Source of the DNA: Bacillus shivajii
GTDB taxonomy: Bacteria > Bacillota > Bacilli > Bacillales > Salisediminibacteriaceae
Assembly (NCBI RefSeq): GCF_020519665.1
Contig: NZ_CP084703.1
Span: forward strand, 3,286,001 to 3,350,000
Length of the DNA: 64,000 bases
Direction of reading: 5' to 3'
Below, in pieces: positions 25,313 to 34,254 of the stretch. The position numbers and the translations under genes were made by a program. Numbering within the stretch: position 1 is the first letter of the stretch; each line of letters opens with the position of its first letter. The notes under the pieces were generated by a model. It was not told the origin of the DNA. It did not search any database and worked only from the letters and a program-made list of their open reading frames with translations.

Positions 25313-26416
25313 TTATAACATCTGCCAATCTTTCACGACAGGTTGATATTCTTTTTCTTTCAAAAGAGATTTTATTTCCTCAACAGAACGTTCATCACAA
25401 ATTTCAAATTGGCTTTGTGTCGCATCTGGTTCAGCATATCCCCCGACAACAGTCGAAGAATCAGTTGACATTTTTGTAACACCAAGTGGAATTAACTTGT
25501 CACGAAAGTCTGGTGTTTCTCTAGTAGAAATATTAATACCTGTCCTCGGTAAAAACAAGCGAAGTGCCAAGATCGCTTGAACAAGGTTTTTATCTGTAAC
25601 ATTTACTTTCGGCTGGAAACTCCCAGCGTGTGGACGCATTCTTGGAAACGACACACCGACTTCTGTTTCTAGAAAATTATTTTGTAAATAACTCGCGTGC
25701 CTTCCTGTCATATAGCATTCTTTTCGCCAATCATCCATCCCCAGTAGTGCCCCAATATTTACTGAGCGCATCCCGGCTTTCGCTCCTCGTTCTGGTGTAT
25801 CAAGACGATACTTATAATCTCGCTTCGGACCAGCAACATGAATATCTCGATAAATTTCTTCGTTATAAACTTCTTGATAAACCGTTAGTCCATCGACACC
25901 GCATTCAACAAGCTCTTTATATTCTTGTTCATCTAGCGGTTGAATTTCAAGACCAACAGATGAGAAATACTTCTTCAAAACAGTCATACTATCTTTTAAA
26001 TAATCAACTGATGAATGAAGGCGAGATTCTCCCGAGAGTAAAATAATATGTTTAATCCCTCTGTCAGCAATAATCTTTGCTTCTCGGTCGACTTCTTCCA
26101 TCGTCAACCTACGTCTTGGAAAATCATGATTGACACTAAAACTACAATATTTACAGATGTTCACACAGTAATCAGATAAATAGAGTGGTAAATATAGCTG
26201 CATTGTTTTTCCGAAATGCTGTACTGTTAATCGATGAGCTTTTTGCGCCATTTCCTCTAAATAACCTTCTGCAGCTGGAGAAAGTAAAATGAAATAATCT
26301 CGTTCATTTAAACGGTCTTTTTGTAATACTCGCTCAACATCCCATCCTGTGATCGACTCAAACATTTTACCATACGGGAGGTCGCGAATTTCTAACAGTT
26401 CATTGTAAAAACTCAT
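25313..26416 (-). CDS. thiH: ThiH, 2-iminoacetate synthase (radical SAM)
   Basis: A 367-residue radical SAM enzyme. It cleaves tyrosine to give dehydroglycine (2-iminoacetate) for thiazole formation without oxygen. The cluster motif CVNICKYC is near residue 88 (CxxxCxxC), with 'GESRLHSSVDYL' and 'FPRMRPHAGSFQP' further on as in ThiH. It follows thiG by 15 bases. B. subtilis uses ThiO instead; here both exist (ThiO at 35528). The ATG has GGGAGGCG as ribosome binding site. Confidence 0.93.
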   Translation of the reverse strand: MSFYNELLEIRDLPYGKMFESITGWDVERVLQKDRLNERDYFILLSPAAEGYLEEMAQKAHRLTVQHFGKTMQLYLPLYLSDYCVNICKYCSFSVNHDFPRRRLTMEEVDREAKIIADRGIKHIILLSGESRLHSSVDYLKDSMTVLKKYFSSVGLEIQPLDEQEYKELVECGVDGLTVYQEVYNEEIYRDIHVAGPKRDYKYRLDTPERGAKAGMRSVNIGALLGMDDWRKECYMTGRHASYLQNNFLETEVGVSFPRMRPHAGSFQPKVNVTDKNLVQAILALRLFLPRTGINISTRETPDFRDKLIPLGVTKMSTDSSTVVGGYAEPDATQSQFEICDERSVEEIKSLLKEKEYQPVVKDWQML

Positions 26417-26431
26417 GTTTTTCGCCTCCCA

Positions 26432-27202
26432 TTATGTGTTTAAAAAGCCTGTTAAAGGTGAAGATGCTTTCGCTTTTGATGATATTGGGCCTAACCCCGC
26501 TAAATAACCTTTCCTACCAGCTTTTACAGCTAAATCAAATGCTTCTGCCATTTCTACAGGGTCTTCAGCTGTTGCAATTGCTGTGTTTACAAGAACTGCA
26601 TCAGCTCCCATCTCCATCGCTTCAGCTGCTTCAGACGGTTTACCAATACCAGCATCAACGATAACTGGTACGTCAATTTCATCAATAATTATTTGAACCA
26701 TTTCTTTCATACGTATCCCTTTATTTGAACCTATCGGTGCACCAAGTGGCATAGTCGCTGCCGCCCCTGCATCAACCATTTTCTTTGCAGACATTAAATC
26801 TGGATTCATGTAAGGGAATACAACGAAACCTTCATTTGCTAAGATTTCAGTAGCTTTCGTCGTTTCTTCATTGTCTGGAAGTAAATATTTATTGTCTGAA
26901 ATCACTTCAATTTTAATCCAATTCCCCATCCCACAAGCTTTTGCAAGTCTAGCAATTCTAATCGCTTCTTCTGCGGTTCTCGCGCCAGATGTGTTCGGCA
27001 TTAAGATACAATCTTTTGGAATATCATTTAGGATATCCTCTTCTTTCGCTTCTATATCAACACGGCGTAATGCAACCGTTACAACTTTAGACTGTGACTT
27101 GCGGATCGCTTCCCCCATTTTCTCATGATCCGCAAATTTGCCAGTCCCGACAAATAATCGATTCGAAAGTGTTTTTCCCCCAATTGTTAATACATCATTC
27201 AT
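26432..27202 (-). CDS. thiG: ThiG, thiazole synthase (copy 1, ThiH-linked)
   Basis: A 256-residue TIM-barrel enzyme that joins dehydroglycine, deoxyxylulose phosphate and ThiS-bound sulfur into the thiazole. The Schiff-base lysine is in GNWIKIEVI (about Lys98); '[14 protein letters not shown]' and [13 protein letters not shown] are standard ThiG motifs. It is the first gene of the five-gene operon, with its start about 45 bases after the riboswitch terminator. A second ThiG is encoded at 34637. The two differ at many positions and are not a recent duplication. Confidence 0.95.
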   Translation of the reverse strand: MNDVLTIGGKTLSNRLFVGTGKFADHEKMGEAIRKSQSKVVTVALRRVDIEAKEEDILNDIPKDCILMPNTSGARTAEEAIRIARLAKACGMGNWIKIEVISDNKYLLPDNEETTKATEILANEGFVVFPYMNPDLMSAKKMVDAGAAATMPLGAPIGSNKGIRMKEMVQIIIDEIDVPVIVDAGIGKPSEAAEAMEMGADAVLVNTAIATAEDPVEMAEAFDLAVKAGRKGYLAGLGPISSKAKASSPLTGFLNT

Positions 27203-27245
27203 TTGTACCCCTCCGTCTAGTAGATTCTTGATTTGTCCCCAATAA

Positions 27246-27277
27246 AAAAATGCTCACCTGAAGGAGGTAAGCATTGA
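27246..27277 (-). terminator. Riboswitch-controlled terminator before thiG copy 1
   Basis: On the minus strand AATGCTTACCT pairs with AGGTGAGCATT (27275-27265 with 27259-27249), followed by T7. It lies between the TPP aptamer and the thiG start. Confidence 0.9.
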
Positions 27278-27299
27278 GTGATAACTTTGATAACGTTAA

Positions 27300-27392
27300 C
27301 GCAATTGCTTCCCTCCGTTGGCCTTAACCAATTCAGGTTCAAAGAGTTGGATCATAGACCCTCTCAGCCAATCAAATTGGCACCCCTAGCTT
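27300..27392 (-). promoter_or_regulatory. TPP riboswitch of the thiG-thiH-tenI-thiS-thiF operon
   Basis: On the minus strand the THI-box core is present in order: TAGGGGTGCC, GGCTGAGAGGG, TTTGAACCTGA, TGGTTA and GGGAAGCAA. The terminator at 27246-27277 is its expression platform, so thiamine pyrophosphate should switch the operon off by early termination. The 5' edge abuts a MITE-like end at 27396. Confidence 0.95.
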
Positions 27393-27395
27393 TTT

Positions 27396-27690
27396 GGCTC
27401 TTTTCGTATAACTTGTTGCTTCACAAAACCGTTACAGGCGGACGCTTTCACCTCAAGGCACTAGTGCGACATCCGTTCTAGCTTCGCTTTACTCGCTATC
27501 ACGGTGTCTTCTTTGCCGCGGGCACGGCTTTAGCTAAGTTTGGAAAGAAAATGCACTTTCTTTCCAAACTGGATCTTCAGCTCGTGCTATTCCCGCCGGA
27601 GTCGCCGCCTTTCACTGTTTCGAGTTTATACTTATCACTTCATAAGCAACACTTTTTACCTGCGACTAGTAATCGCAGGAGCAAACATTT
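27396..27690. mobile_element. MITE-like element, partly eroded (copy G)
   Basis: It begins with the same GGCTCTTTTCG end as copies C and K and holds ACAGGCGGACGCTTTCACC, CGACATCCGTTC, then a nested hairpin with an outer GGGCACG/CGTGC stem and an inner AGTTTGGAAAG/CTTTCCAAACT stem (27537-27547 with 27560-27570). It ends through GGAGTCGCCGCCTTTC and a 'GCGACTAGTAATCGCAGGAGC' unit. The right inverted end is not recognisable. The thi operon promoter probably lies in or across its left end. Confidence 0.65.
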
Positions 27691-27795
27691 AGAAAACAGC
27701 TTTATTTTTATCTTACACGTTTAATCATAACAAATATTATAGTGTTATGTAATATCGATCTGCAAAAACTTATCAGTCCCCCACTTCAAACATGA

Positions 27796-27825
27796 TCGAC
27801 ATGTTAAAATGATTTATGGTAGCAT
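27796..27825 (+). promoter_or_regulatory. Possible promoter of thiD-thiE
   Basis: TCGACA at 27796-27801 and TAGCAT at 27820-27825, spacer 18 bases, about 25 bases before the TPP aptamer. Neither hexamer is strong. Confidence 0.35.
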
Positions 27826-27847
27826 AAATATAACAAAATAAATAGTT

Positions 27848-27938
27848 TCCACTAGGGGCGCCGCGAGGCTGAGACAAGATCCTTACTTGGTCCCTTTGAA
27901 CCTGATCTAGGTGATACTAGCGTAGGGAAGTGGAACGG
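27848..27938 (+). promoter_or_regulatory. TPP riboswitch of thiD-thiE
   Basis: The THI-box core is present: ACTAGGGGCGCC, GAGGCTGAGA, CCCTTTGAACCTGATCTAG and GTAGGGAAGTGG. A terminator (GCACCG 28005-28010 with CGGTGC 28025-28030, then a T-rich tract) follows. A GAAGGT/ACCTTC pair in between could form the alternative fold. Confidence 0.95.
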
Positions 27939-28004
27939 ATACAACTGAGAATACGAAGGTTTCAGTATGATTATTCTAAATAGCTTCTACCTTCTAAAAT
28001 CGTC

Positions 28005-28040
28005 GCACCGTTCCCCTTTTCGAGCGGTGCTTTCTTTTTG
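28005..28040 (+). terminator. Riboswitch-controlled terminator before thiD
   Basis: GCACCG (28005-28010) pairs with CGGTGC (28025-28030), followed by TTTCTTTTT. Confidence 0.8.
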
Positions 28041-28069
28041 GAAATTTTCAATGAAGGGTGAGAGATAAT

Positions 28070-28909
28070 ATGATAGCAAAAGCATTAACAATTGCTGGCT
28101 CCGACAGTGGAGGTGGAGCTGGGATCCAAGCCGATTTAAAAACATTTCAAGAACTAGACGTTTTCGGTATGTCGGCAATCACTGCGATCACTGCTCAAAA
28201 TACATTAGGTGTTCAAGGCGTTTACCCTGTTGAGTTAAAAGGGCTTGATGAGCAAATCACCTCCATCGCCGAAGACATCGGTGTTGATGCGGTCAAAACG
28301 GGTATGTTATTTGATCAAGAACGTATTCGACTTGTCGCTGAAAAAATTCGTTATTACAAATGGAACAATGTCGTCGTTGACCCTGTGATGGTCGCAAAAG
28401 GTGGCGCTTCTTTGTTAACAAATGACTCAACAAACGCACTTATTGAAGACCTCCTTCCACTTGCAACAGTGACAACACCGAACATTCCAGAAGCAGAAGC
28501 GATCACTGGAAGAACGATTGAATCAATGGAGGATCGAAAAAAAGTTGCACAAGATTTTATTAACATGGGTGTAAAAACAGTTGTCATAAAAGGTGGGCAT
28601 AGTGATGAAGACGATTCGGTCGTTGATTTATTATTTGATGGAAACTCTTTTCACTTTTTCAAAACACCGCGAATTGATACGAAAAACACACACGGTACAG
28701 GCTGTACATTTGCGTCAGCTGTCACTGCTGAATTAGCAAAAGGAACTCCGTTACAGCCAGCGATTGAAAAAGCGAAGGAATTTATTCACCTTGCAATCAT
28801 CCATTCTTTAAAAATTGGTGGTGGGCACGGACCAACTAATCACTCTGCATACAGAAATCACCCTGAACATGAGGAGGTGATCTCGTGGCAAGAATCGATT
28901 CAAGCGTAA
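28070..28909 (+). CDS. thiD: ThiD, hydroxymethylpyrimidine (phosphate) kinase
   Basis: A 279-residue ribokinase-fold kinase that phosphorylates HMP and HMP-phosphate to the pyrophosphate used by ThiE. Motifs: 'LTIAGSDSGGGAGIQADLK' at the N-terminus, DPVMVAKGG near residue 107, and the anion-hole 'KNTHGTGCTF' with the catalytic Asp/Gly region near residue 210. The ATG at 28070 after AAGGGTGAGAG is preferred to the in-frame GTG at 28058. Its 3' end overlaps thiE by 25 bases, so the two are coupled. Controlled by the TPP riboswitch upstream. Confidence 0.95.
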   Translation: MIAKALTIAGSDSGGGAGIQADLKTFQELDVFGMSAITAITAQNTLGVQGVYPVELKGLDEQITSIAEDIGVDAVKTGMLFDQERIRLVAEKIRYYKWNNVVVDPVMVAKGGASLLTNDSTNALIEDLLPLATVTTPNIPEAEAITGRTIESMEDRKKVAQDFINMGVKTVVIKGGHSDEDDSVVDLLFDGNSFHFFKTPRIDTKNTHGTGCTFASAVTAELAKGTPLQPAIEKAKEFIHLAIIHSLKIGGGHGPTNHSAYRNHPEHEEVISWQESIQA

Positions 28910-29538
28910 TGCGAGATCTATTAAAGGTGTACTTCATCTCTGGAAGTACAAATGTCTCAACTGATCTCTCTCACGTTTTAAAACAAGCCATTGACGGTGG
29001 TGTAACGATTTTTCAATACCGTGAAAAAGGTGAGGAAGCTCTAACTGGTGAAGAAAAAGAACGTTTAGGTAAAGAACTGAAAGACATTTGCCAAACAAGA
29101 AATATCCCTTTTATCGTAAATGATGACATTGATCTTGCGTTAAAACTTGATGCAGATGGAGTTCATATCGGACAAGATGACGGAAATGTCCCTGAGGTTA
29201 GAAAGAAAATTGGTGACCGCATTCTCGGAGTATCTGCTCATAACATTGATGAAGCAAACAATGCATTACGTGATGGAGCAGATTACCTTGGTGTAGGTCC
29301 AGTTTATGCCACTTCGACGAAACAAGATACTGAGAAAGTGTGCGGTCCACATTTTATTGCAGAACTTAGAGAGAAAGGGATTGATGCACCAATTGTTGCT
29401 ATTGGTGGTATTAACCAAGCTAACGCTGCAAAAGTAGTTCGCGGAAAAGCTGATGGACTTTCAGTCATTACTGCAATTTCAAAAGCAGAAGACCCTACCG
29501 TTGCAACAGCAGAGCTAGCTAGCGTTTGGACGCGTTAG
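28885..29538 (+). CDS. thiE: ThiE, thiamine phosphate synthase
   Basis: A 217-residue TIM-barrel enzyme joining HMP-pyrophosphate and carboxythiazole phosphate. 'QYREKGEEAL' near residue 41, 'VNDDIDLALKLDADGVHIGQDD' near residue 76, 'GVGPVYATSTKQD' near residue 134 and 'AIGGI' near residue 173 are typical. The GTG at 28885 follows a near-perfect AGGAGGTGAT, inside the end of thiD. TenI at 24694 is the related but distinct paralogue. Confidence 0.95.
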   Translation: MARIDSSVMRDLLKVYFISGSTNVSTDLSHVLKQAIDGGVTIFQYREKGEEALTGEEKERLGKELKDICQTRNIPFIVNDDIDLALKLDADGVHIGQDDGNVPEVRKKIGDRILGVSAHNIDEANNALRDGADYLGVGPVYATSTKQDTEKVCGPHFIAELREKGIDAPIVAIGGINQANAAKVVRGKADGLSVITAISKAEDPTVATAELASVWTR

Positions 29539-29554
29539 TTTAAGATGAAATAGA

Positions 29555-29596
29555 ATGACTCATAAGTGACAGACACTTATGAGTCATCTTATTTTT
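29555..29596 (+). terminator. Terminator of thiD-thiE
   Basis: A perfect 14-base stem: ATGACTCATAAGTG (29555-29568) with CACTTATGAGTCAT (29574-29587), then CTTATTTTTT. Confidence 0.92.
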
Positions 29597-29621
29597 TAAC
29601 GTTTTAACTTTAACAATATTT

Positions 29622-29873
29622 TCACGAAACTTTATTGGATTGATAATTTAGAATAAAGATTAGCATAAACAAACCAAAGAGGTATATAAGAAACGTTTGT
29701 GCATTCAAAACAATCATCAATACAAATAAAAGGCCGACACCTATAAACGCTAGGTCATATATTCTCCTCTTTAGGCTCCGTTCACCCTTAGTCCAATCTA
29801 TGGCCGTTAGTACGGAAATGAATAAATATAGTATTAGAATACCGATAAACCCTAAAAGTGTAAGGTCATCCAC
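29622..29873 (-). CDS. Small membrane protein of unknown function
   Basis: An 83-residue protein with three likely membrane segments: an N-terminal helix (LLGFIGILILYLFISVLTAI), a short basic loop (KGERSLKRR), and a long hydrophobic second half. It has no cysteines or known motif. The start is GTG at 29873, with TAGGGGG seven bases upstream. It lies between the thiE terminator and the murJ terminator, alone on the minus strand. I do not recognise a family. Confidence 0.55.
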   Translation of the reverse strand: MDDLTLLGFIGILILYLFISVLTAIDWTKGERSLKRRIYDLAFIGVGLLFVLMIVLNAQTFLIYLFGLFMLIFILNYQSNKVS

Positions 29874-29986
29874 CCTTATTCCCCCTACCGATTAATGAAT
29901 TGAAACTATTCCTGCTATATTTCCCCTATATAATTTTTACGAACTATACAGAAAAAAAGTTCCTTTATCAGTTATTTCATATGATG

Positions 29987-30034
29987 AAAAAATCGCACGG
30001 ATTTTCTAAATGAAAAGTCCATGCGATTTTTCTT
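29987..30034. terminator. Terminator downstream of murJ
   Basis: A stem of up to 18 pairs (about 29987-30005 with 30013-30031; AAAAATCGCA with TGCGATTTTT) with a T-rich tract on the minus strand. Confidence 0.88.
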
Positions 30035-30037
30035 TTA

Positions 30038-31657
30038 TTATTGTTTTTGTAAAACTTTAAAACGATGGCCTAAAATTTGGCCTGCCAACCCTGAACGAAT
30101 ACTAATGTACATGTAAACGATCATTCCACTTATAACAGAGAAGCCGAGTACGACAAACGCATTCACGCGGCTATCTAATGGGAACCATTGTTGCAAGCCT
30201 AAACTAATAATAACAACAGCACCAGCCATAACGGCAGTAAACAGAACGATTAATAAGATTCGCTTTATTAAATATTGATAATCATAGTCAGCAAACTTTC
30301 CAATCGCCCAAACATTTACCGCAATCGCAATACCGTAGCCTATCGCCGTACTTAGTACAGCCCCTCCTGGTCCGATCGTGACAATAAACAAGTGATTCGT
30401 TACAAGCTTAAACAAAATTCCAGCAAGTAAAGCGATAACTGCATATTTTTGTCGGTTTATCCCTTGAAGAAGTGCTGATGTTACGGCAAATATTGAAAAC
30501 AAAATCGCAACCGGTGCATAATACGTGAGCATCTCTGAACCGATATGGAAGTCCTCCCCGACGCCAAAGAGTGCACCATAGGCAGAATCACTTAATAACA
30601 TTAAACCAACTGCAGCCGGAACGCTTAAAAACAAAATGATTTGATACGTTTGCGTAATTTGCCTTTGCAATAAATCTGTATCGTTATTTGTAAATGACTT
30701 CGTAATTGTCGGCAGAATTGTTAAAGACATCGCTGTTGCAATTGATACAGGAATTAAAATGAGCTTGTGAGTTGCTTGAGCGAATACCCCAAAGTACATT
30801 TCTGCAATTCTTTGTGGCATTCCAGTTTGATCTAATGCATTGTTAAACGTTAATAAATCAACATTTTGATATAACGGAATGGATAGACCAACAAAAGAAA
30901 TTGGCAACGCATACTTCAATAGTTCTTTATACATTTTTGGTAGCGGAATGTTATGGTCTACCGTACTTTCTTCTACTTGTTTGTTTAGTTCTGCATTGCG
31001 TTTTTTCCAATAGACAATTAATACTGCCAGTCCACCAAGTGCTCCAACAAACGCCCCAAATGTTGCAAAACCGACAGCTGTTCCAAGTCCACCGCCCCAA
31101 ACATCAATGATTAAAAAGGTTAAGATCAAGATGAAAATAATCCGAATAATTTGTTCAATCACTTGCGATACGGCAGTTGGTCCCATCGAACCAAAACCTT
31201 GGAAATAACCACGAATAAGCGACATAATTGGTACAACAAATAAGGCGACACTTACCATCCGTATTGTAAACACGACATCGCCAATCGTATTCCCTTCTAG
31301 TTGTTCAGGGTCCACAACGCGATGCGCAATCGGATTGGCTAGGAAAAATAAAAGTAAAAATGCGATAAGACCGGTAATGGACATAACGACAAGTCCTGAG
31401 CGGAACAATCGCTGACCTGTTCGATAGTCACCTAGTGCATTATATTTTGACACAAATTTTGATACCGCTAATGGAATCCCTAGTGTAGCTAAACTTAATA
31501 TTAACGTGTAAGGTGCATAACCATATTGATATAGTGCTAGACCTTCAGCACCGACGATCGCTTTAAATGGGAACACATAGATTAATCCCAGCATTTTCGA
31601 TATAAAGATACTTGCCGTTAAGATCATCGTTCCTCTAATTAGTTGTTGATCAGACAT
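30038..31657 (-). CDS. murJ: Lipid II flippase MurJ (YtgP), MOP superfamily
   Basis: A 539-residue membrane protein with about 14 segments, of the MOP (MATE-like) superfamily. It moves the cell-wall precursor lipid II across the membrane; B. subtilis YtgP has this role together with Amj. The N-terminus MSDQQLIRGTMILTASIFIS and 'SKMLGLIYVFPF' are characteristic. The longer ORF from 31747 is rejected because AGAAAGG precedes the ATG at 31657 and the extra residues are hydrophilic and cysteine-rich. It is a single-gene unit diverging from tenA. Confidence 0.9.
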   Translation of the reverse strand: MSDQQLIRGTMILTASIFISKMLGLIYVFPFKAIVGAEGLALYQYGYAPYTLILSLATLGIPLAVSKFVSKYNALGDYRTGQRLFRSGLVVMSITGLIAFLLLFFLANPIAHRVVDPEQLEGNTIGDVVFTIRMVSVALFVVPIMSLIRGYFQGFGSMGPTAVSQVIEQIIRIIFILILTFLIIDVWGGGLGTAVGFATFGAFVGALGGLAVLIVYWKKRNAELNKQVEESTVDHNIPLPKMYKELLKYALPISFVGLSIPLYQNVDLLTFNNALDQTGMPQRIAEMYFGVFAQATHKLILIPVSIATAMSLTILPTITKSFTNNDTDLLQRQITQTYQIILFLSVPAAVGLMLLSDSAYGALFGVGEDFHIGSEMLTYYAPVAILFSIFAVTSALLQGINRQKYAVIALLAGILFKLVTNHLFIVTIGPGGAVLSTAIGYGIAIAVNVWAIGKFADYDYQYLIKRILLIVLFTAVMAGAVVIISLGLQQWFPLDSRVNAFVVLGFSVISGMIVYMYISIRSGLAGQILGHRFKVLQKQ

Positions 31658-31817
31658 ACGTAATGGTCCTTTCTCTATAAAAAACTGTTCAAAAAGACTT
31701 ACTCTCTTTGAACGAATGCTTTCATCACACTGTTTGCATTTTATCATAGTTCTTTTAAAAATGGCATGATCAGCCTATAAGCAAATAAAATTGTCGAAAT
31801 AAGGGTTTCAATATTTA

Positions 31818-31846
31818 TTGACAATTCTCACTTTTTCAACTATCGT
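31818..31846 (+). promoter_or_regulatory. Promoter of the tenA riboswitch transcript
   Basis: TTGACA (31818-31823), 17-base spacer, TATCGT (31841-31846), about 30 bases ahead of the TPP aptamer. Confidence 0.65.
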
Positions 31847-31874
31847 AAAACTTGAAATAATTAATTTCATAAGA

Positions 31875-31965
31875 AGTCCACTAGGGGCGCTTTTGAGCTG
31901 AGATAAGGATTTTCCTTGGTCCCTTTGAACCTGATTTGGTTAGTACCAACGTAGGGAAGTGGAGT
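31875..31965 (+). promoter_or_regulatory. TPP riboswitch of tenA
   Basis: The THI-box core is present: ACTAGGGGCGC, GAGCTGAGATAAGG, CCCTTTGAACCTGATTTGG and GTAGGGAAGTGG. It is followed by a CGTCACG/CGTGACG hairpin (31975-31993) and a terminator at 32038-32067. Confidence 0.95.
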
Positions 31966-32037
31966 CGACGCATCGTCACGTGTATCGTGACGTTATTGAT
32001 TACTGGTCGTACCATTTGTAATCATTTTCGTGCTGTG

Positions 32038-32067
32038 AGTCGCTCCATTTCGGAGGGGCTTTTTTTA
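32038..32067 (+). terminator. Riboswitch-controlled terminator before tenA
   Basis: AGTCGCTCC (32038-32046) pairs with GGAGGGGCT (32052-32060) with one mismatch, followed by a run of T. Confidence 0.8.
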
Positions 32068-32131
32068 TTGGGCCTCGTCAGCCTTTTATCCCTCTATGAT
32101 GGACTTCAAACATTTAAAGGAGGAATGGAGT

Positions 32132-32806
32132 ATGTCATTTTCACAGCATTTACGTAAGGAAGCAGATTACATTTTTGAGGCAACGTACAATCACCCATTT
32201 GTAAGAGGAGTTGCAGAAGGAAAACTCGGAAAAGAACAATTGATTCATTACGTAAAACAAGATTTCGAGTATTTAAACGCGATGATTCAAGCTCGTGCGT
32301 TGGGGATTGCCAAATCTTCAAATCGTGAAGATATGGAAATGTTCAACACGAGTATCGGGTTCATTTTGAACAGTGAAATTCACCCGCATAATAATTTCTG
32401 CCAAGTCGCTGGCGTAGATTATGAAGATTTACAAGGTTACAAGTTAGCACCTACAGCTCAACATTATTCAAAATTCATGTTAAATGTTGCTCACGAAGGA
32501 ACGATTGGTGAACTTATTGCAGTTACCTTACCTTGCCCTTGGATTTATTTACACATCGGTGAGCGAATCATGGAAGAGTATAAGCCAGATGAAAATCACC
32601 CCTTTTATGAGTGGATTTCTTTTTATGGTGTACAAACAGAACCTCGCATGCAAAAATATCTAGACAAACTTGATCAATTAGCAGAACATGCGTCCAACGA
32701 AGAAAAAGAACGTATGAAAGATCATTTTATGACAAGTTGTCAGTTAGAGTATATGTTCTTTGATATGGCTTACAAAATCGAAGAATGGCCTTTACAAGAA
32801 AAATAA
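32132..32806 (+). CDS. tenA: TenA, aminopyrimidine aminohydrolase (thiaminase II)
   Basis: A 224-residue all-helical enzyme that hydrolyses 4-amino-5-aminomethyl-2-methylpyrimidine to HMP in salvage of degraded thiamine. Family features: 'YVKQDFEYL' near residue 43 with the key Asp, 'LPCPWIYLHIGE' near residue 134 with the catalytic Cys, and 'FFDMAYKIEEWP' at the C-terminus with the second Glu. The ATG at 32132 follows AAAGGAGG; the longer frame adds residues that overlap the ribosome binding site. It is a stand-alone gene under a TPP riboswitch. The thiXYZ transporter found with tenA in some bacilli is not here. Confidence 0.94.
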   Translation: MSFSQHLRKEADYIFEATYNHPFVRGVAEGKLGKEQLIHYVKQDFEYLNAMIQARALGIAKSSNREDMEMFNTSIGFILNSEIHPHNNFCQVAGVDYEDLQGYKLAPTAQHYSKFMLNVAHEGTIGELIAVTLPCPWIYLHIGERIMEEYKPDENHPFYEWISFYGVQTEPRMQKYLDKLDQLAEHASNEEKERMKDHFMTSCQLEYMFFDMAYKIEEWPLQEK

Positions 32807-32817
32807 GTTATTAGTAA

Positions 32818-32848
32818 GGGTGTCGCCAATTTAATGCGACACCCCACT
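32818..32848. terminator. Hairpin between convergent tenA and the YjbQ-like gene
   Basis: GGGTGTCG (32818-32825) pairs with CGACACCC (32837-32844). The T tract is weak. Confidence 0.6.
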
Positions 32849-32853
32849 TATCT

Positions 32854-33261
32854 TTATCCTTCTATTACTTTTAAGTAAAAGTTTCTTGATCTCGGTCCGT
32901 CAAATTCACAAAAATAAATGCCTTGCCACGTTCCAAGAATTAATTTTCCCTCTTCAATGATCACCATCTGTGAGGGGCCTACTGTACTTGCTTTTAAGTG
33001 AGACGCAGAATTTCCTTCCGCATGACGGTATTTTTCATGTGTCCAAGGATATACTTCATCTAACCGCATGAGCATATCGTGCTTTACGTCTGGATCAGCA
33101 TTTTCATTTATTGTAATGCCTGCAGTAGTGTGTGCACAGTAAATATAAACAACACCACTTTCTACACCAGTAGAGTCGACATAGTCTCTCACTGCTTTTG
33201 TCACATCAATCATTTCATCACGGTGATTTGTATTCAATGAAACCTTTTTAACCATTGACAT
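32854..33261 (-). CDS. YjbQ family protein, possible secondary thiamine phosphate synthase
   Basis: A 135-residue protein of the UPF0047/YjbQ family (TIGR00149-type). '[19 protein letters not shown]' around residue 44 and '[19 protein letters not shown]' near the C-terminus are the family's conserved blocks, with clustered His residues for a metal. Family members have been reported to have weak thiamine phosphate synthase activity, fitting its place next to tenA; whether that is its real role is open. The ATG at 33261 (after AAAGGTGTGA) is chosen over the long ORF that runs into proC. It follows proC by 43 bases. Confidence 0.82.
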   Translation of the reverse strand: MSMVKKVSLNTNHRDEMIDVTKAVRDYVDSTGVESGVVYIYCAHTTAGITINENADPDVKHDMLMRLDEVYPWTHEKYRHAEGNSASHLKASTVGPSQMVIIEEGKLILGTWQGIYFCEFDGPRSRNFYLKVIEG

Positions 33262-33304
33262 GTCGTTCACACCTTTCACTTTATAATATGATAGGCATTT
33301 CACT

Positions 33305-34120
33305 TTATTTTTCGCCTTGGCTTCTCGCGTGTTCATTCGTAGCACGAACGGCTTCTTTTACTAGATCGTGAAACCCTTTTTTTTCTAGTACTTTTAACCC
33401 TTCTGCTGTAGACCCGCCAGGTGACGCAACTTGCTCACAAAGATCTTTTGGTTCATGTCCTGCTTCGATCATCGCGACGGATCCATTTAACATTGTTTTC
33501 ACAAGTTGTCTTGCTTGATCACGTGTTACGCCATTTTCTACTGCTGCATCTTCTAGCGCTTCGACAAACGCATATACAAAAGCTGGGGCACTTCCAGTAA
33601 TCGCTGTTAAATCATGAACTTGTTGTTCAGTAAGTTCTCCAGCCTCACCTATTGAAGATAAAATAAGTGAGATCACTTCACGGTGTTCTCTTTGAACATG
33701 CTTTCCACAAACATACGTAGACATGGATTTTCCAACTTGCGCAGCTGTATTAGGCATAATCCAACAAACTGGCGCTCCTTTTGGAAGTCTTTTTTCCATA
33801 TAGCTTGGGTCAATACCAGCGGCAACTGTAACAACTAACTGGTTTGACATACGTTCATTTAGTTTATGTAATAAGTCTTCATGTGTATGTGGAGGTGAAG
33901 CTAGTAAGATGACATCATGATTTTTTACTTCATCTTCCCATTTTTGAGAGATTGAAACATTATATTTGTCTTTTATGTAAGTTAATTTACTTTTATCTGA
34001 CTTATTCGTCATCGTAATTTTTTCTAGTGATGGGTGGTCAGTGGTAACAAGGCCTGAAAGAATCGCTTCAGCCATTCTACCAGCACCAACCATAAGTATC
34101 CTTGTTTTCTTCATCGTCAT
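33305..34120 (-). CDS. proC: Pyrroline-5-carboxylate reductase
   Basis: A 271-residue NADP-dependent reductase making proline from pyrroline-5-carboxylate. The N-terminal '[17 protein letters not shown]' is the cofactor site. The ProC signature follows: '[26 protein letters not shown]' near residue 172 and '[16 protein letters not shown]' near residue 232. B. subtilis has several paralogues (ProG, ProH, ProI); I cannot tell which. Two ATG codons at 34120 and 34114 share one AAAGGAG site. It is upstream of the YjbQ-like gene in the same direction. Confidence 0.9.
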   Translation of the reverse strand: MTMKKTRILMVGAGRMAEAILSGLVTTDHPSLEKITMTNKSDKSKLTYIKDKYNVSISQKWEDEVKNHDVILLASPPHTHEDLLHKLNERMSNQLVVTVAAGIDPSYMEKRLPKGAPVCWIMPNTAAQVGKSMSTYVCGKHVQREHREVISLILSSIGEAGELTEQQVHDLTAITGSAPAFVYAFVEALEDAAVENGVTRDQARQLVKTMLNGSVAMIEAGHEPKDLCEQVASPGGSTAEGLKVLEKKGFHDLVKEAVRATNEHARSQGEK

Positions 34121-34254
34121 TCAGCTCCTTTAACTACTGATTACATTAACATGAATTTACATTTGAGTCATATGATGAACGCGAAGTTCTTTTAATGAAA
34201 AGGTGTTGTTCAAGTTCAGTGTTGATAAAAAGTGTTATTGTACAGTTGTTATCT

